A DNA stretch of 64,000 bases from Zygnema cylindricum (Eukaryota; Streptophyta; Zygnematophyceae; Zygnematales; Zygnemataceae): the NCBI GenBank assembly GCA_037447655.1, contig JBBHKE010002736.1, forward strand, positions 68,293-132,292, read 5' to 3'. The first letter of the stretch is position 1, and each line of letters opens with the position of its first letter. Below, piece after piece: positions 23,252 to 32,539 of this stretch. The translations under genes and the position numbers were made by a program. The notes below the pieces were generated by a model. That model did not search any database, was not told where the DNA came from, and saw only the letters and a program-made list of their open reading frames with translations.

Positions 23252-24290
23252 GGTTATGGGCCCACCCTCTAGGGTACCCATTTTTAATGGAACTTGCTTC
23301 ATATACTAGAAAAGTATGATGAAAAAAGCTCTATGCGAGAAAAGGTTTTGGGGGATAGTGAGTGGACGAGTGGGGCGTCGATCAAGTCTTGGAATCCCTC
23401 CAGGGTTTGGAGGAAGCAAATTCACAAGGAAAGCAGATCCATCTTAAAAGGAGGAGACAACAAAAAGAAAGATGGTGGACAAAGCAACGGAGAAGGAGAC
23501 GACCATTCCAATAGCAACTAGTTTGGCATTCATGTCACCTATTCCGAGGAACGAGGAGAATGATACTGATACCTTGGACTTCAACAATTTGGCGGCAAAG
23601 CACTTCATCCTCCGCCATCTTACTCAAGGACTTGCATTTCCTCATTTGCAGGTTAAAAAGGCATCTGATCTTTATATGGCTCTCATAAAGATGTACCGAA
23701 CTGGTACGATTCAGCAACAACAGTTGGCTGATCAGAAAGTTAAAGAGTATGTATACAAATGAGGGAAGATGTTGGATTTTTGCAATAAGCTTGCTACACT
23801 TTTCATGGAGCTAAAGGGTGCCGGCAAAGATTTTAGTGAAAAAGAAATGGTTAACTGTCTACTGATAAAGTTACCCTATGAGTTGGAGAACATAGTCAAC
23901 CGTGTGCATGACTTGCCGGAATCAAGGTGGATATGGAACTTAGTGGTAGGAATGATTCTCGTTCGGGAGAATATAATTGAGATCCGAAGGGGAGGAAAGA
24001 GTGGGCAAGCCTTGACAGCTAGGTTCGATTGGATGAACAAGGATTCTCGGAGACCAGTGAAAAATTATGGAGGGGGGGAGCAGAAATTTTTGACCGACGA
24101 GTTCGAACCAAGGGCTCCTAAGGGTTTATGTCATTCCTATAAGAAATCGAGCACTATATGGCGGAGTGCACTAAGCTAATCGAGCTTCAGTTAAAGGAGG
24201 GGCAGACTCGTGGAACCCCGAGAGGAATGAAAAAGGCCCTTGCGACATAAGTACATGAGGCGGAATCCGAGGACGATGACGATAAGCTCT
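23232..24290 (+). pseudogene. R6 gag, broken
   Basis: ATG 23232 reads MEVSPLQVMGPPSRVP, then FNGTCFIY and a TAG (23307-23309) where R3 and R7 have Trp. The Gag core continues at 23472 (LAAKHFILRHLTQGLAF, IKMYRTGTIQQQQLAD), with another stop at YVYK. It then runs MLDFCNKLATLFMELKGAGKDFSEKE and NCLLIKLPYELENIVNRVHDL (23769-24179). The CCHC knuckle is lost (LCHSYKKSSTIW). An acidic linker with DEELEAKNE leads into the protease. Confidence 0.87.
23252..23264 (+). promoter_or_regulatory. R6 primer-binding site, half-tRNA-iMet type
   Basis: GGTTATGGGCCCA starts at the first base after the LTR. It is complementary to the initiator tRNA-Met anticodon arm. The 3' LTR has CTCAG (target DNA) at this point, proving the boundary. 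It is read as gag codons V-M-G-P. Confidence 0.85.
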
Positions 24291-24638
24291 TTTTGGATGA
24301 GGAGTTGGAGGCGAAAAACGAGGTCGAAATTCCACGAAGGCAGAAATGTGCTTACAGTGGATTGAAAGGTGAAGCAGGCAGGATTATAGATTCAGGTGCC
24401 TCCATGCACATGTGTAAGGATAGGCACCTGTTCCCTAAGATAAGAAAGATTCCCACCGTAGAGATAGAGTACGGAGATGGGAGGATAGTCAGTACTACTC
24501 TTGTAGGATAGGTTGATCTGAAAGTGTTACTAGAAAGAAAGACATCCATAGTAACATTCTCCCATGTATTGTTTATTGCGGAGCTGAACAAAAACCTCAT
24601 CTCTAAATCTGTATTAGATGATAAGGGTTTTGATACCA
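24291..24638 (+). pseudogene. R6 protease, first part
   Basis: EIPRRQKCAYSGLKGEAG, then RIIDSGASMHMCKDRHLFPK with intact DSGA, VEIEYGDGRIVST, a TAG at VG*VDLK, then VTFSHVLFIAELNKNLI to DDKGFDT. It is interrupted by R7. The last 130 bp are repeated beyond R7 and the protein continues there (29045-29242). Confidence 0.88.
24509..24638 (+). repeat. 130-bp direct repeat flanking R7, left copy
   Basis: Runs from TAGGTTGATCTG to TTTTGATACCA. By eye it is identical base for base to 29045-29174. The copies abut R7 on both sides, where a 5-bp target duplication would be expected. Confidence 0.92.
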
Positions 24639-25371
24639 ACTCTGAGACCTCCATTGGCCCTCAGAGTATGCAGATCCAAAAGAAGCTAATCTAGATAGTG
24701 CCGACTCCAAGTTAATATAAACCCAAGTGACTGACCCCTTGACAGTCAGAACCCCAATATAGATTCACCCCTGTGAAATAACACTTTCTGTGTGCTCAGT
24801 TCCACCACAGAATGCAAAGTTAGAATATGAGATTTGGACACATTCACCCACTTTGACTTTCCCTTAGAAATACAGCCACCCTGGCAGACAAAAACTCTGA
24901 CCGACTACACCCCTGTGTAGCCTGGACTCCCCTGAGTCCGCAGCAAAAAGAATCACTGAAAATGGTCAAGTAAATTGATAGTTATGGCTGGCCAAAGTTT
25001 GCCATTTATACAGGGTGCTCTCTGGGAGAGGCAGCTACTTACCCAGAATTTTCTAAGTCCTATCCCCTCTCTAAAACTCTATCTACTGAGGTACGGACCA
25101 ATCACATTACTGTATAGTACACAAAGGTACAGATGCCGGAGTACTTTCTGTACGTACATTGTACGATGTCGCCATAGTGCGACATTTGTCATTCCCGGAT
25201 TTGTTTTCTGCCGTTCCGGAAATTACGTAATCCCGTACGATGTTGCCACGTGTCATCCGGAGTGGCGGCGTCTGCAAACCGCCAAATTATCCTTTCGCGT
25301 AGCCGGCGCTAATCACGGCCGTCCGATGTATTTCGGCATTCAATCGTTGCCGTTGAAAATTGGTGCGCGGT

Positions 25372-25395
25372 ATTTGTTTCGCTATCGAAACAAAT
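25372..25395. other. Conserved U3 hairpin ATTTGTTTCG/CGAAACAAAT
   Basis: Perfect 10-bp inverted repeat with a 4-base spacer (CTAT), embedded in GCGCGG/GCGCGG flanks. Seen, sometimes with one mismatch, in nearly every copia LTR of regions 1 and 3 (for example 9775, 15807, 18832, 22637, 28605, 40189, 56208, 59402, 63348). Confidence 0.8.
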
Positions 25396-25540
25396 GCGCG
25401 GTATCCGTTCCGTCCCCGTATTGTACTCCGTACTAATCTAAACTGTCTCTATGTACTAAATATCGTAACCCAGTTAAATGGAAAATCCTATCTCCAACTA
25501 TTTGAATATTTATCAAACCCTACACGTAGTAGCACTATTC

Positions 25541-25631
25541 CTAGACTAAATGGACAAAGCTAACGGCTACTGGACGACTGACTGACGGTAGGTACCAGGA
25601 TCAATTCCTGGGTCCGTCACATATATTTTTG
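25541..25631 (+). other. tRNA-like unit with T-run, antisense in R7 3' LTR
   Basis: A-box-like TAGACTAAATGG (25541-25552), B-box-like AGGATCAATTCCT inside a CCAGG/CCTGG stem, outer arms TGACGG/CCGTCA, then TTTTT at about 25627-25631. This is the order of a short Pol III unit, pointing out of the LTR into the element's own 3' end, antisense. Confidence 0.5.
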
Positions 25632-25810
25632 GTAAACATACCTATATTATCAATTCCTGTCTCTCTGGAAAGCTTAGGCAGCCATGGCTCTAGCTCCCTC
25701 TCCAGCCTTCAGTGACTACGACAAGTGTGGGGGCTTGGAGAAGGGAGTCAGAGGCAGACTGCCTCTACTCTTTATCTAACAAAGACCTAGAAAATACCCA
25801 AATATCAACA

Positions 25811-25823
25811 CTCCCCTTATTTT
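25811..25823 (-). promoter_or_regulatory. R7 polypurine tract
   Basis: AAAATAAGGGGAG on the minus strand, directly before the 3' LTR: the plus-strand DNA primer site. The same core lies in R4 (18397-18410), R6 (39741-39752) and R9 (58978-58990). Confidence 0.9.
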
Positions 25824-25838
25824 CTAGTCTACTTCCTT

Positions 25839-27716
25839 TCAACTCTTACAAACAAAATAAAAACACTCCCTCCCCTTTTTCCTTTTTCTTTTCTTTTTCC
25901 TTTTATATAACTTAAGAAATATGCTCTCGTATTTAAAACACTGCATTAGATGAAATGAAATTATAATTGCATCACACATTTCATTTAGCATCCCACTTAT
26001 CATAAATCCGAGCAAAGATTTTATCCACCTTATCTCTTTTCTATCCACACTAAATCCACTTTCCCTCTTGCAATTCAAACAACCAGCCCCATCTCCAATC
26101 TGCAACACACACCCTGAGGCTAACCCTTTTACAGGCACACCTTCAAAAATACCATCACTCCCTTTAGTGAGGTCAAACCCATTACCCTCAAAACATGAAC
26201 TTTCCTCACTCTCTCCCATGGATTTCTTTCCACTCTCACTTTCTAAATTTATTCCCAATAAACCTTTCTCCTCCCCTAAACCTTTCATTAAGTATTCCTC
26301 TTCTTCCTTATCCTTTAAAACTCCTAGTTTCACTTCTCCCCTTTCCTCGGAATCCGTTGAAGTCTCCTTTTCCGACCAGTTTTCTTTTTCCAAAATATCT
26401 AAAAAATTCTCCTCATTATTTTTATTTTTCCCTTTTTCAATAATTGGTCCTAGATCCGACTTACTCATTTCTAAGTCATACTTTCTACACTCCTTGACAT
26501 CCACATCATGTCTAACTCCCTCAAGTACCTCCCTTCCTTTTACTTCTCTAATACCTCCAAAAGCACACTGTTGTCTTCGTGGAATTTCCGTGTACTTTTC
26601 TTTCTTCTCCATTCTACCGATGTGAAGAAGCTCTAAAACTTTTTCATCCTCTTTCTCCTCTTCCTCTTCGTCCTCCTCATCCACATTCCAACTTCTAAGT
26701 TTTTCCAAACAAGGGCATTCCTCCATATAATGACCCGGTTCCCTACAAAAGAAGCAAACCCCTTTTTTCAAAGCTCCCGTGTCTTTTCTTCTCCCTTTTT
26801 TTCCACCAAAGTTCCGATAAGGTTTACCTTTGTCTTTCTTCCTCTCATCACGCTTCCGCTCGTCACCGCCGTTCCTCTCATCACGCTTCCGCCAATCACC
26901 ACCAGCTGAAAATGCATTGACCCTGTCCTTTCCCCTACGAAGCTCCAAAGTGCTTTCCCTCACAAGAATTATCCCCATGGTAAAGCTCCAAGTCCATGAG
27001 GAGCCATCCATTGCCTGCATACGATAAATAATGCTTTCGTACTCACTTGGGAGTTTCATAAGTAGTGTATTAATCTTACCCTCCTCAGATTCTACACATC
27101 CCGCACTAGCTAGCTCAACATATAACGCAGCAATATCATTGCAAAACTCTATCATGCTACCGCCTTTATAAACATAGGCATCTATTTCCTGTATTACTAA
27201 TTGCTGCCTCTGAATAGTCTCACTCTTATAAATCTGAATTAGTACTTCCCATATCTCTGAAGACTTGGTTAGACTTAAAAGAGTGATAGCTATCGACTTA
27301 GACACATATCTAAGTATGAGATGTTTTGCTATAGTGTTTTTGTATTCCCATATTTTTCTGTCATTTTCTTCAGTTTTAATCCCTACATGTGGTACCATAG
27401 CTGAGAGCCTAGCTCCCCTCACCATAGGTGTCCCTTTTTCCTTCTCCCCTATTTCCCCATCCACGGAAAGATTCTTCCCTTCACCTTCCGTTGCATCTGA
27501 GCTCCGGATGATATTCTGGGCAGCCTCAGATGAATCTCCATAGTAAGCTCCTCCAAAGCCAGGTGGCGGACATCTCACTTGTCCCGAAACAATTCCCCAT
27601 AAGTGCTTCTCGAAAAGCAATCCCGCCATTGTAAACTCCCAATAAGTGAAGTCTGTTCCATCGAACATAGGCACCCTAGATGGTGGGCCCATAACCTGAA
27701 ACTCTGAGACCTCCAT
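25839..27716 (-). CDS. Intact 625-aa Gag with shrunken protease/RT/RNase H relics
   Basis: The only long intact ORF in the window. ATG at 27716 lies in the LTR, 20 nt before its end. Residues 7-12 (QVMGPP) are coded by the primer site. Gag core is about 120-260 (IWEYKNTIAKHLILRYV, YVYKGGSMIEFCNDIAALYVEL). Basic DERK repeats lie at 274-300 and a CCHC knuckle CFFCREPGHYMEEC at 321-334. An acidic stretch follows. Residues 376-392 resemble the pre-protease linker without DSGA, 474-493 (MKGLGEEKGLLGINLES) the RT LGEAKYILGI block, and 511-600 RNase H (GLASGCVLQIGDGAGCLNCK against CTSGYVLHVVDGACCWSSK) without its catalytic Glu. The tail KRKKKRKRKKGR looks like a nuclear-localisation signal. Likely an RNA-binding particle protein using trans-supplied enzymes (inference). 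Confidence 0.9.
   Translation of the reverse strand: MEVSEFQVMGPPSRVPMFDGTDFTYWEFTMAGLLFEKHLWGIVSGQVRCPPPGFGGAYYGDSSEAAQNIIRSSDATEGEGKNLSVDGEIGEKEKGTPMVRGARLSAMVPHVGIKTEENDRKIWEYKNTIAKHLILRYVSKSIAITLLSLTKSSEIWEVLIQIYKSETIQRQQLVIQEIDAYVYKGGSMIEFCNDIAALYVELASAGCVESEEGKINTLLMKLPSEYESIIYRMQAMDGSSWTWSFTMGIILVRESTLELRRGKDRVNAFSAGGDWRKRDERNGGDERKRDERKKDKGKPYRNFGGKKGRRKDTGALKKGVCFFCREPGHYMEECPCLEKLRSWNVDEEDEEEEEKEDEKVLELLHIGRMEKKEKYTEIPRRQQCAFGGIREVKGREVLEGVRHDVDVKECRKYDLEMSKSDLGPIIEKGKNKNNEENFLDILEKENWSEKETSTDSEERGEVKLGVLKDKEEEEYLMKGLGEEKGLLGINLESESGKKSMGESEESSCFEGNGFDLTKGSDGIFEGVPVKGLASGCVLQIGDGAGCLNCKRESGFSVDRKEIRWIKSLLGFMISGMLNEMCDAIIISFHLMQCFKYESIFLKLYKRKKKRKRKKGRECFYFVCKS
27684..27696 (-). promoter_or_regulatory. 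R7 primer-binding site
   Basis: Perfect GGTTATGGGCCCA on the minus strand, immediately after the 5' LTR and inside the ORF. Half-tRNA-iMet type. Confidence 0.87.
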
Positions 27717-29044
27717 TGGCCCTCAGAGTATGCAGATCCAAAAGAAGCTAATCTAGATAGTGCCGACTCCAAGTTAATATAAACCCAAGTGACTGACCCC
27801 TTGACAGTCAGAACCCCAATATAGATTCACCCCTGTGAAATAACACTTTCTGTGTGCTCAGTTCCACCACAGAATGCAAAGTTAGAATATGAGATTTGGA
27901 CACATTCACCCACTTTGACTTTCCCTTAGAAATACAGCCACCCTGGCAGACAAAAACTCTGACCGACTACACCCCTGTGTAGCCTGGACTCCCCTGAGTC
28001 CGCAGCAAAAAGAATCACTGAAAATGGTCAAGTAAATTGATAGTTATGGCTGGCCAAAGTTTGCCATTTATACAGGGTGCTCTCTGGGAGAGGCAGCTAC
28101 TTACCCAGAATTTTCTAAGTCCTATCCCCTCTCTAAAACTCTATCTACTGAGGTACGGACCAATCACATTACTGTATAGTACACAAAGGTACAGATGCCG
28201 GTGTACCTTCTGTACGGTCATCGTACAACATGGCTAAAATGCCAACAAATGTCCTATCCGGATTCGCTCTTATAATCTCCGGAATTCCTGCCTTCAAATC
28301 TTAGCTCTCCACGTGGCGCCAGGTCATGCCGCGTCAAAATAAAAGGTACCGTACAAGAAAGTACAAGTGCCGGAGTACTTTCTGTACGTACATTGTACGA
28401 TGTCGCCATAGTGCGACATTTGTCATTCCCGGATTTGTTTTCTGCCGTTCCGGAAATTACGTAATCCCGTACGATGTTGCCACGTGTCATCCGGAGTGGC
28501 GGCGTCTGCAAACCGCCAAATTATCCTTTCGCGTAGCCGGCGCTAATCACGGCCGTCCGATGTATTTCGGCATTCAATCGTTGCCGTTGAAAATTGGTGC
28601 GCGGTATTTGTTTCGCTATCGAAACAAATGCGCGGTATCCGTTCCGTCCCCGTATTGTACTCCGTACTAATCTAAACTGTCTCTATGTACTAAATATCGT
28701 AACCCAGTTAAATGGAAAATCCTATCTCCAACTATTTGAATATTTATCAAACCCTACACGTAGTAGCACTATTCCTAGACTAAATGGACAAAGCTAACGG
28801 CTACTGGACGACTGACTGACGGTAGGTACCAGGATCAATTCCTGGGTCCGTCACATATATTTTTGGTAAACATACCTATATTATCAATTCCTGTCTCTCT
28901 GGAAAGCTTAGGCAGCCATGGCTCTAGCTCCCTCTCCAGCCTTCAGTGACTACGACAAGTGTGGGGGCTTGGAGAAGGGAGTCAGAGGCAGACTGCCTCT
29001 ACTCTTTATCTAACAAAGACCTAGAAAATACCCAAATATCAACA
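27697..29044 (-). mobile_element. R7 5' LTR
   Basis: 1348 bp. Matches the 3' LTR throughout but has 172 extra bp near 28200-28370, a second GTAC/G-box U3 block (CCACGTGGCG at about 28310). The 3' LTR probably lost one unit by recombination between the repeated GCCGG(A/T)GTAC motifs. Twin leader hairpins GGACTC/GAGTCC and CTACAC/GTGTAG near 27966-28004. Confidence 0.92.
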
Positions 29045-29174
29045 TAGGTTGATCTGAAAGTGTTACTAGAAAGAAAGACATCCATAGTAACATTCTCCCA
29101 TGTATTGTTTATTGCGGAGCTGAACAAAAACCTCATCTCTAAATCTGTATTAGATGATAAGGGTTTTGATACCA
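29045..29174 (+). repeat. 130-bp direct repeat flanking R7, right copy
   Basis: Second copy of 24509-24638, starting at the base after R7's LTR. It reads into the rest of the R6 protease. Confidence 0.92.
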
Positions 29175-29242
29175 GCAGTAGGAAAAGAGTCTTTACTGCT
29201 AGTTTTCAGGAGGAAATCTATTTCACTGCTGAAAAAGGTAGC
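29175..29242 (+). pseudogene. R6 protease, second part
   Basis: Continues the protease (RKRVFTASFQEEIYFTAEKGS) up to the insertion of R8. GTAGC at 29238-29242 is the left target duplication of R8. The protein resumes at 36865 (WMFRLILSNEN). Confidence 0.88.
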
Positions 29243-29748
29243 TATAAAAGAGGCAACAATACACCACAACACGTCACAGTGCACAGCGGAAAACACCAAG
29301 GATCTTCCCGTGGCAACAGCAGGAGCACACAAAACTCACAGACAAGGTTGCGCTTTATTATTTGAAAGAGAGTACAAGGTTGCGCTAGTTGTGTAGGTCT
29401 ACTTGAGGTGTCATTCACTAGGTCTTACTCGACTATTTAAACTAACTAACTGCTAGTCAACCTAGTACTATACAGCTGTACACGTGGACCTTCACGGTCA
29501 ACCGAGATCTATCCAAAACTTCCTTCTAGAACTATACAGCTCAATCTACATTCTGCGGCGTTGCTATGCTGCGCTGCTACGCTGCTGCGCTACTAAGTTG
29601 CTACGCCGCTAAGTTGCTATGCTGCTATGCTGCGCTGGTCTGGAATCGCAGCTGCGCTGCTCTGGAATCGCAACTGCGCTGCTCTGAAATCGTAACTATA
29701 GCAGCCTAGCCCTAGCCACTAAGTACCCAATTTTGTAACCCTGTTATA
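29243..29748 (-). mobile_element. R8 3' LTR
   Basis: 506-bp LTR with worn ends. Polypurine tract AGTGGGAGGCAC (29749-29760) lies upstream on the minus strand. It holds an irregular GCTGCTATGCTGCGCTG-type repeat at about 29552-29690. Confidence 0.9.
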
Positions 29749-29793
29749 GTGCCTCCCACTAAGGATTCAGCGTCCCGCTGATCTTTGATTAAC

Positions 29794-31063
29794 TCAGGGA
29801 AACTGCAATTGTCGGAGTATGTCATATGTTTCCTCGCGATTCTCTTCGAACTCATGGCGAAGGGTGTCCAGTTGATTTTGGAGCTGTTCACATCGGGTCT
29901 CCAGTAACGCGATGTGATGATCTGCAGCTGCCAACCGCCGCTGAGTGACTCGTTCCCGAACCTGATCTTCCCCTTCCTCAACCTTGGGTACTGCGGGTCC
30001 TGGCGGAACGTCCGCCGGTGCAGGCTCCTCGGGTGTCGGAATCCGGGGTTCTTCAGGTTCAACCACTGGGGAAACTTCCTCCGCTTCTTCGTCCGCCGGT
30101 TCCCACCGAGGTACCTTTCATAATTTAAAGAACACGTGTTTCTTTGCAGCTCGGGCCCGCTGCAGCGCATTGTTTCGGGCCAGCTTGAGTACCCGCATCA
30201 CCTCTAGATCTGAGGCGCGCTCTTCAATTGGTGGAGGCGTTGGTTCTCGTTACGGTTCCTCCGCCTCCGATAGCTCATGATCTTCTTTAAATTCCTGATC
30301 ACCTTCCCGCGTTGGGGTGTATTCAGGGTCCTGTGAGTTTTCTGACCCCTCCCCTCCACTTGTCTTTGCAGTTCCTACCTCGCTACTGGCACTTTCCTCA
30401 GGTTTCCGGCTCCACTTCTACTTCTCTTCGCCTGCTTGCTTCCACCATGGCCTCCGTCGCCCTTAACAATCTCTCGACACGGTTCGGATCTCCTTGTCCC
30501 ACCCGTACCACTCTCCTCCTTTTCAGTGGTGGAGAGGACGACGTTGCCATAGACACTGCTGAACCTGATGATTCCGGTAATTCCAGAAGCGAAGTTAAAC
30601 TGATTGTGCGGAGAGAAGCAATTTCCAAGCTGCCGAGACTAGGTTGGTCGTGAGGACAGATGGCGGCTTTATTCACGGGGGTCGAGGGCTTCACTTTTGG
30701 ACTTTGCGGAGCGTCGCAGCGTGCGAGGGTATCGCAGCGTCCATCATTTATAAAACTGCGCTGCTGCGGCGAAACCGAGGGTTCGTCGTTACCCATATAG
30801 TGAAACACAATTGCGCCGTTGCGCTTTCCTGTCAGAGCAGCGGTGGTGCTGCGATCCTCTGACGTCATCGTAACCATGTTGCGCTGCGGTGGCTGCGCTG
30901 CTACAGCGTTGCGGTGTGGTAACATCGCCGCTGCGGTCCTTTGCCGCATCCCCAAGATGATTGCGATAGTTGCGACGTTGCGATTCGCTCTTTTGTTGTG
31001 GCCGCTGCGATTGCCCCTCCGATAAAGCTGAATGTCCTCACTCCGCTGAAACCGGCGCAGCAA
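29794..31063 (-). pseudogene. R8 3' ORF beyond the chromodomain
   Basis: Open reading continues after the chromodomain: 31063-30398 (221 codons; Arg/Ser/Pro-rich, with PPLKRRRVVRVGQG), then a frameshift to an acidic, proline-rich segment that ends at 29794 after a clear heptad coiled coil (HIALLETRCEQLQNQLDTLR). It stops just before the polypurine tract. An extra 3' reading frame is not part of a basic chromovirus Pol. I do not recognise it. Two stops and at least one frameshift break it. Confidence 0.5.
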
Positions 31064-32539
31064 CTACGGGGAATGTAGATCCCTCCCGTCCACCCAATTG
31101 TCGTCCTCAGCACTGTAACCCTTCCAACACACCAAGTATTGGGTGGAGTTGGAATTCCGAGAGTGGCGTGACTGAAGGATCTCTTCCACCTCATACTTGT
31201 CCGAGGTGCCTCGAACGGGTGGTAAACGGGTATGCCGTCATCGATTACGGAATATTGAATCAAGATTGCGGAATGGTTTAAGAAAGGAAACATGGAAAAC
31301 ATTGTGGATATGCCATTCGGTCGCGATATCCAACTTGTAAGCCACGTCGCCCACACGGGAAAGAATTGTGAATGGGCGCGTGAACTTTGGTGCCAACTTC
31401 TTAGAGAGGGCACCCGGTAAGGAGAGGTTTGCCATATTAAGGCAAACCTTATTCCCCACGCTAAAGATGATGTCCTTCCGATGAGCGTCAGCCTGCGACT
31501 TTTGACGATCCTTTGCCATTTGGAGCGCCTTGGCCGCCTTTTCCAGGTTTCCTTGCAGCGTTTTGGCAAAGTCCAGAGCAGCCGGTGTTTGGCAGTCCGC
31601 TACCAATAAGTTTTGGGGAAGAGTGGGCTGTCGTCCATTGAGGGAGAATGGCGTAGCATTCGTCGAAGAGTGCACTGCACTGTTATATGCTACCTCGATC
31701 GCTGTTAAATGGTCCACCCAATCCGTTTGGTGCACCGAGACATAAGCCCGCAACGCTTCTTCCAGAGTTCGATTCACCCTTTCAGTCTGACCATCAGTTT
31801 GAGGGTGGTAGGCTGTGGACATAGCCAGCTGCGTGCCACATAACGCAAATAGATTTTGCCAAAAGTGGCTCACGAATTTACGATCGCGGTCGCTGACGAT
31901 CCTTTTTGGAAGTCCGTGATGGCGGAATATCTCCCGAAAGTATAAGTCCGCGATATCTCGTGCAGTAGCTGTGGTGGACGTAGGTAGAAAATGTGCCATT
32001 TTCGTCAGGTAATCCACGACAACAAAGATCGAGTCGTAGCCCTCCTTCGTCAGTGGGAGGGCCACGATGAAATCCATCGAAATCGCCTCCCAAGGAACAG
32101 ATGGTATTGGAAGGGGTTGTAACAAACCTTGTTGCCCTGAGTCCGAATTGTTCCTATTACACGTGTCACACGTCCGGACATATTCTGCAATGTCTCGAGT
32201 CATGTTAGGCCAGTAATACGCCTCAGCGACACGTGCGGTTCTTTTATCCCGCCCAAAATGTCCACTGAGCGGCTTGTCGTGACTCATTTTAAGAATCGTG
32301 TGACGAATTTCCGTATTTGTTGGCACATAAAGCCGTGTTGTCTTACTCGGTCTGTACCGCCACATACCATTGGCGGTTCGAACGAGTACCTTCCGTTTGA
32401 TGAGTTCCTTTAGTGCATCATCGTCGTCGTAGGCAGCCTTTATCCGACTTAACCACTGTTCGTCCACGTGCACCGTACTGGTGACTGCGTTGAGTTTCGG
32501 GTCTTGCGCTGCAGTCGACCCTGTGGTGTTCTCTTTCAC
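31060..32539 (-). pseudogene. R8 integrase and chromodomain
   Basis: Gypsy integrase, 433 codons (32539-31238). It has the zinc domain HDKPLSGHFGRDK through CDTCNRNN, the core with MDFIVALP (Asp), SDRDRKFVSHFW (Asp), and HPQTDGQTERVNRTLE (Glu), and the GPY/F-like tail FTILSRVGDVAYKLD..VFHVSFLKPF. A single TGA after SIFRNR is followed in the same frame by YEVEEILQSRHSR and YLVCWKGYSAEDDNWVD (about 31200-31080), a chromodomain that would steer integration to marked chromatin. The triad is intact. Confidence 0.93.

Larger units (their letters stand above)
24639..25810 (-). mobile_element. R7 3' LTR
   Basis: Starts TGTTGATATTTGGG at 25810. The end at 24639 lacks the last four bases seen in the 5' LTR. 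Perfect hairpin ATTTGTTTCG/CGAAACAAAT at 25372-25395. tRNA-like unit on the plus strand about 25541-25631 (A-box-like TAGACTAAATGG, hairpin CCAGG/CCTGG, then TTTTT). Confidence 0.92.
24639..29044 (-). mobile_element. R7, young non-autonomous copia derivative
   Basis: 4.4-kb minus-strand element: 5' LTR 27697-29044, primer site, a single 625-codon ORF, polypurine tract 25811-25823, 3' LTR 24639-25810. By eye the LTRs are identical apart from one 172-bp indel in U3 and four missing terminal bases (TTCA) at the 3' LTR end. It has no protease, integrase or RT, so it needs enzymes in trans, plausibly from R6/R3-type relatives with the same primer site and leader structure. It is flanked by 130-bp direct repeats. 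Confidence 0.93.

Noticed and set aside
26068-26625. 185-codon plus-strand ORF opposite the R7 gag ORF
   Set aside because: Ser/Pro-rich shadow frame of the purine-rich, acidic/basic coding strand. Similar shadows occur opposite R1, R4 and R9.
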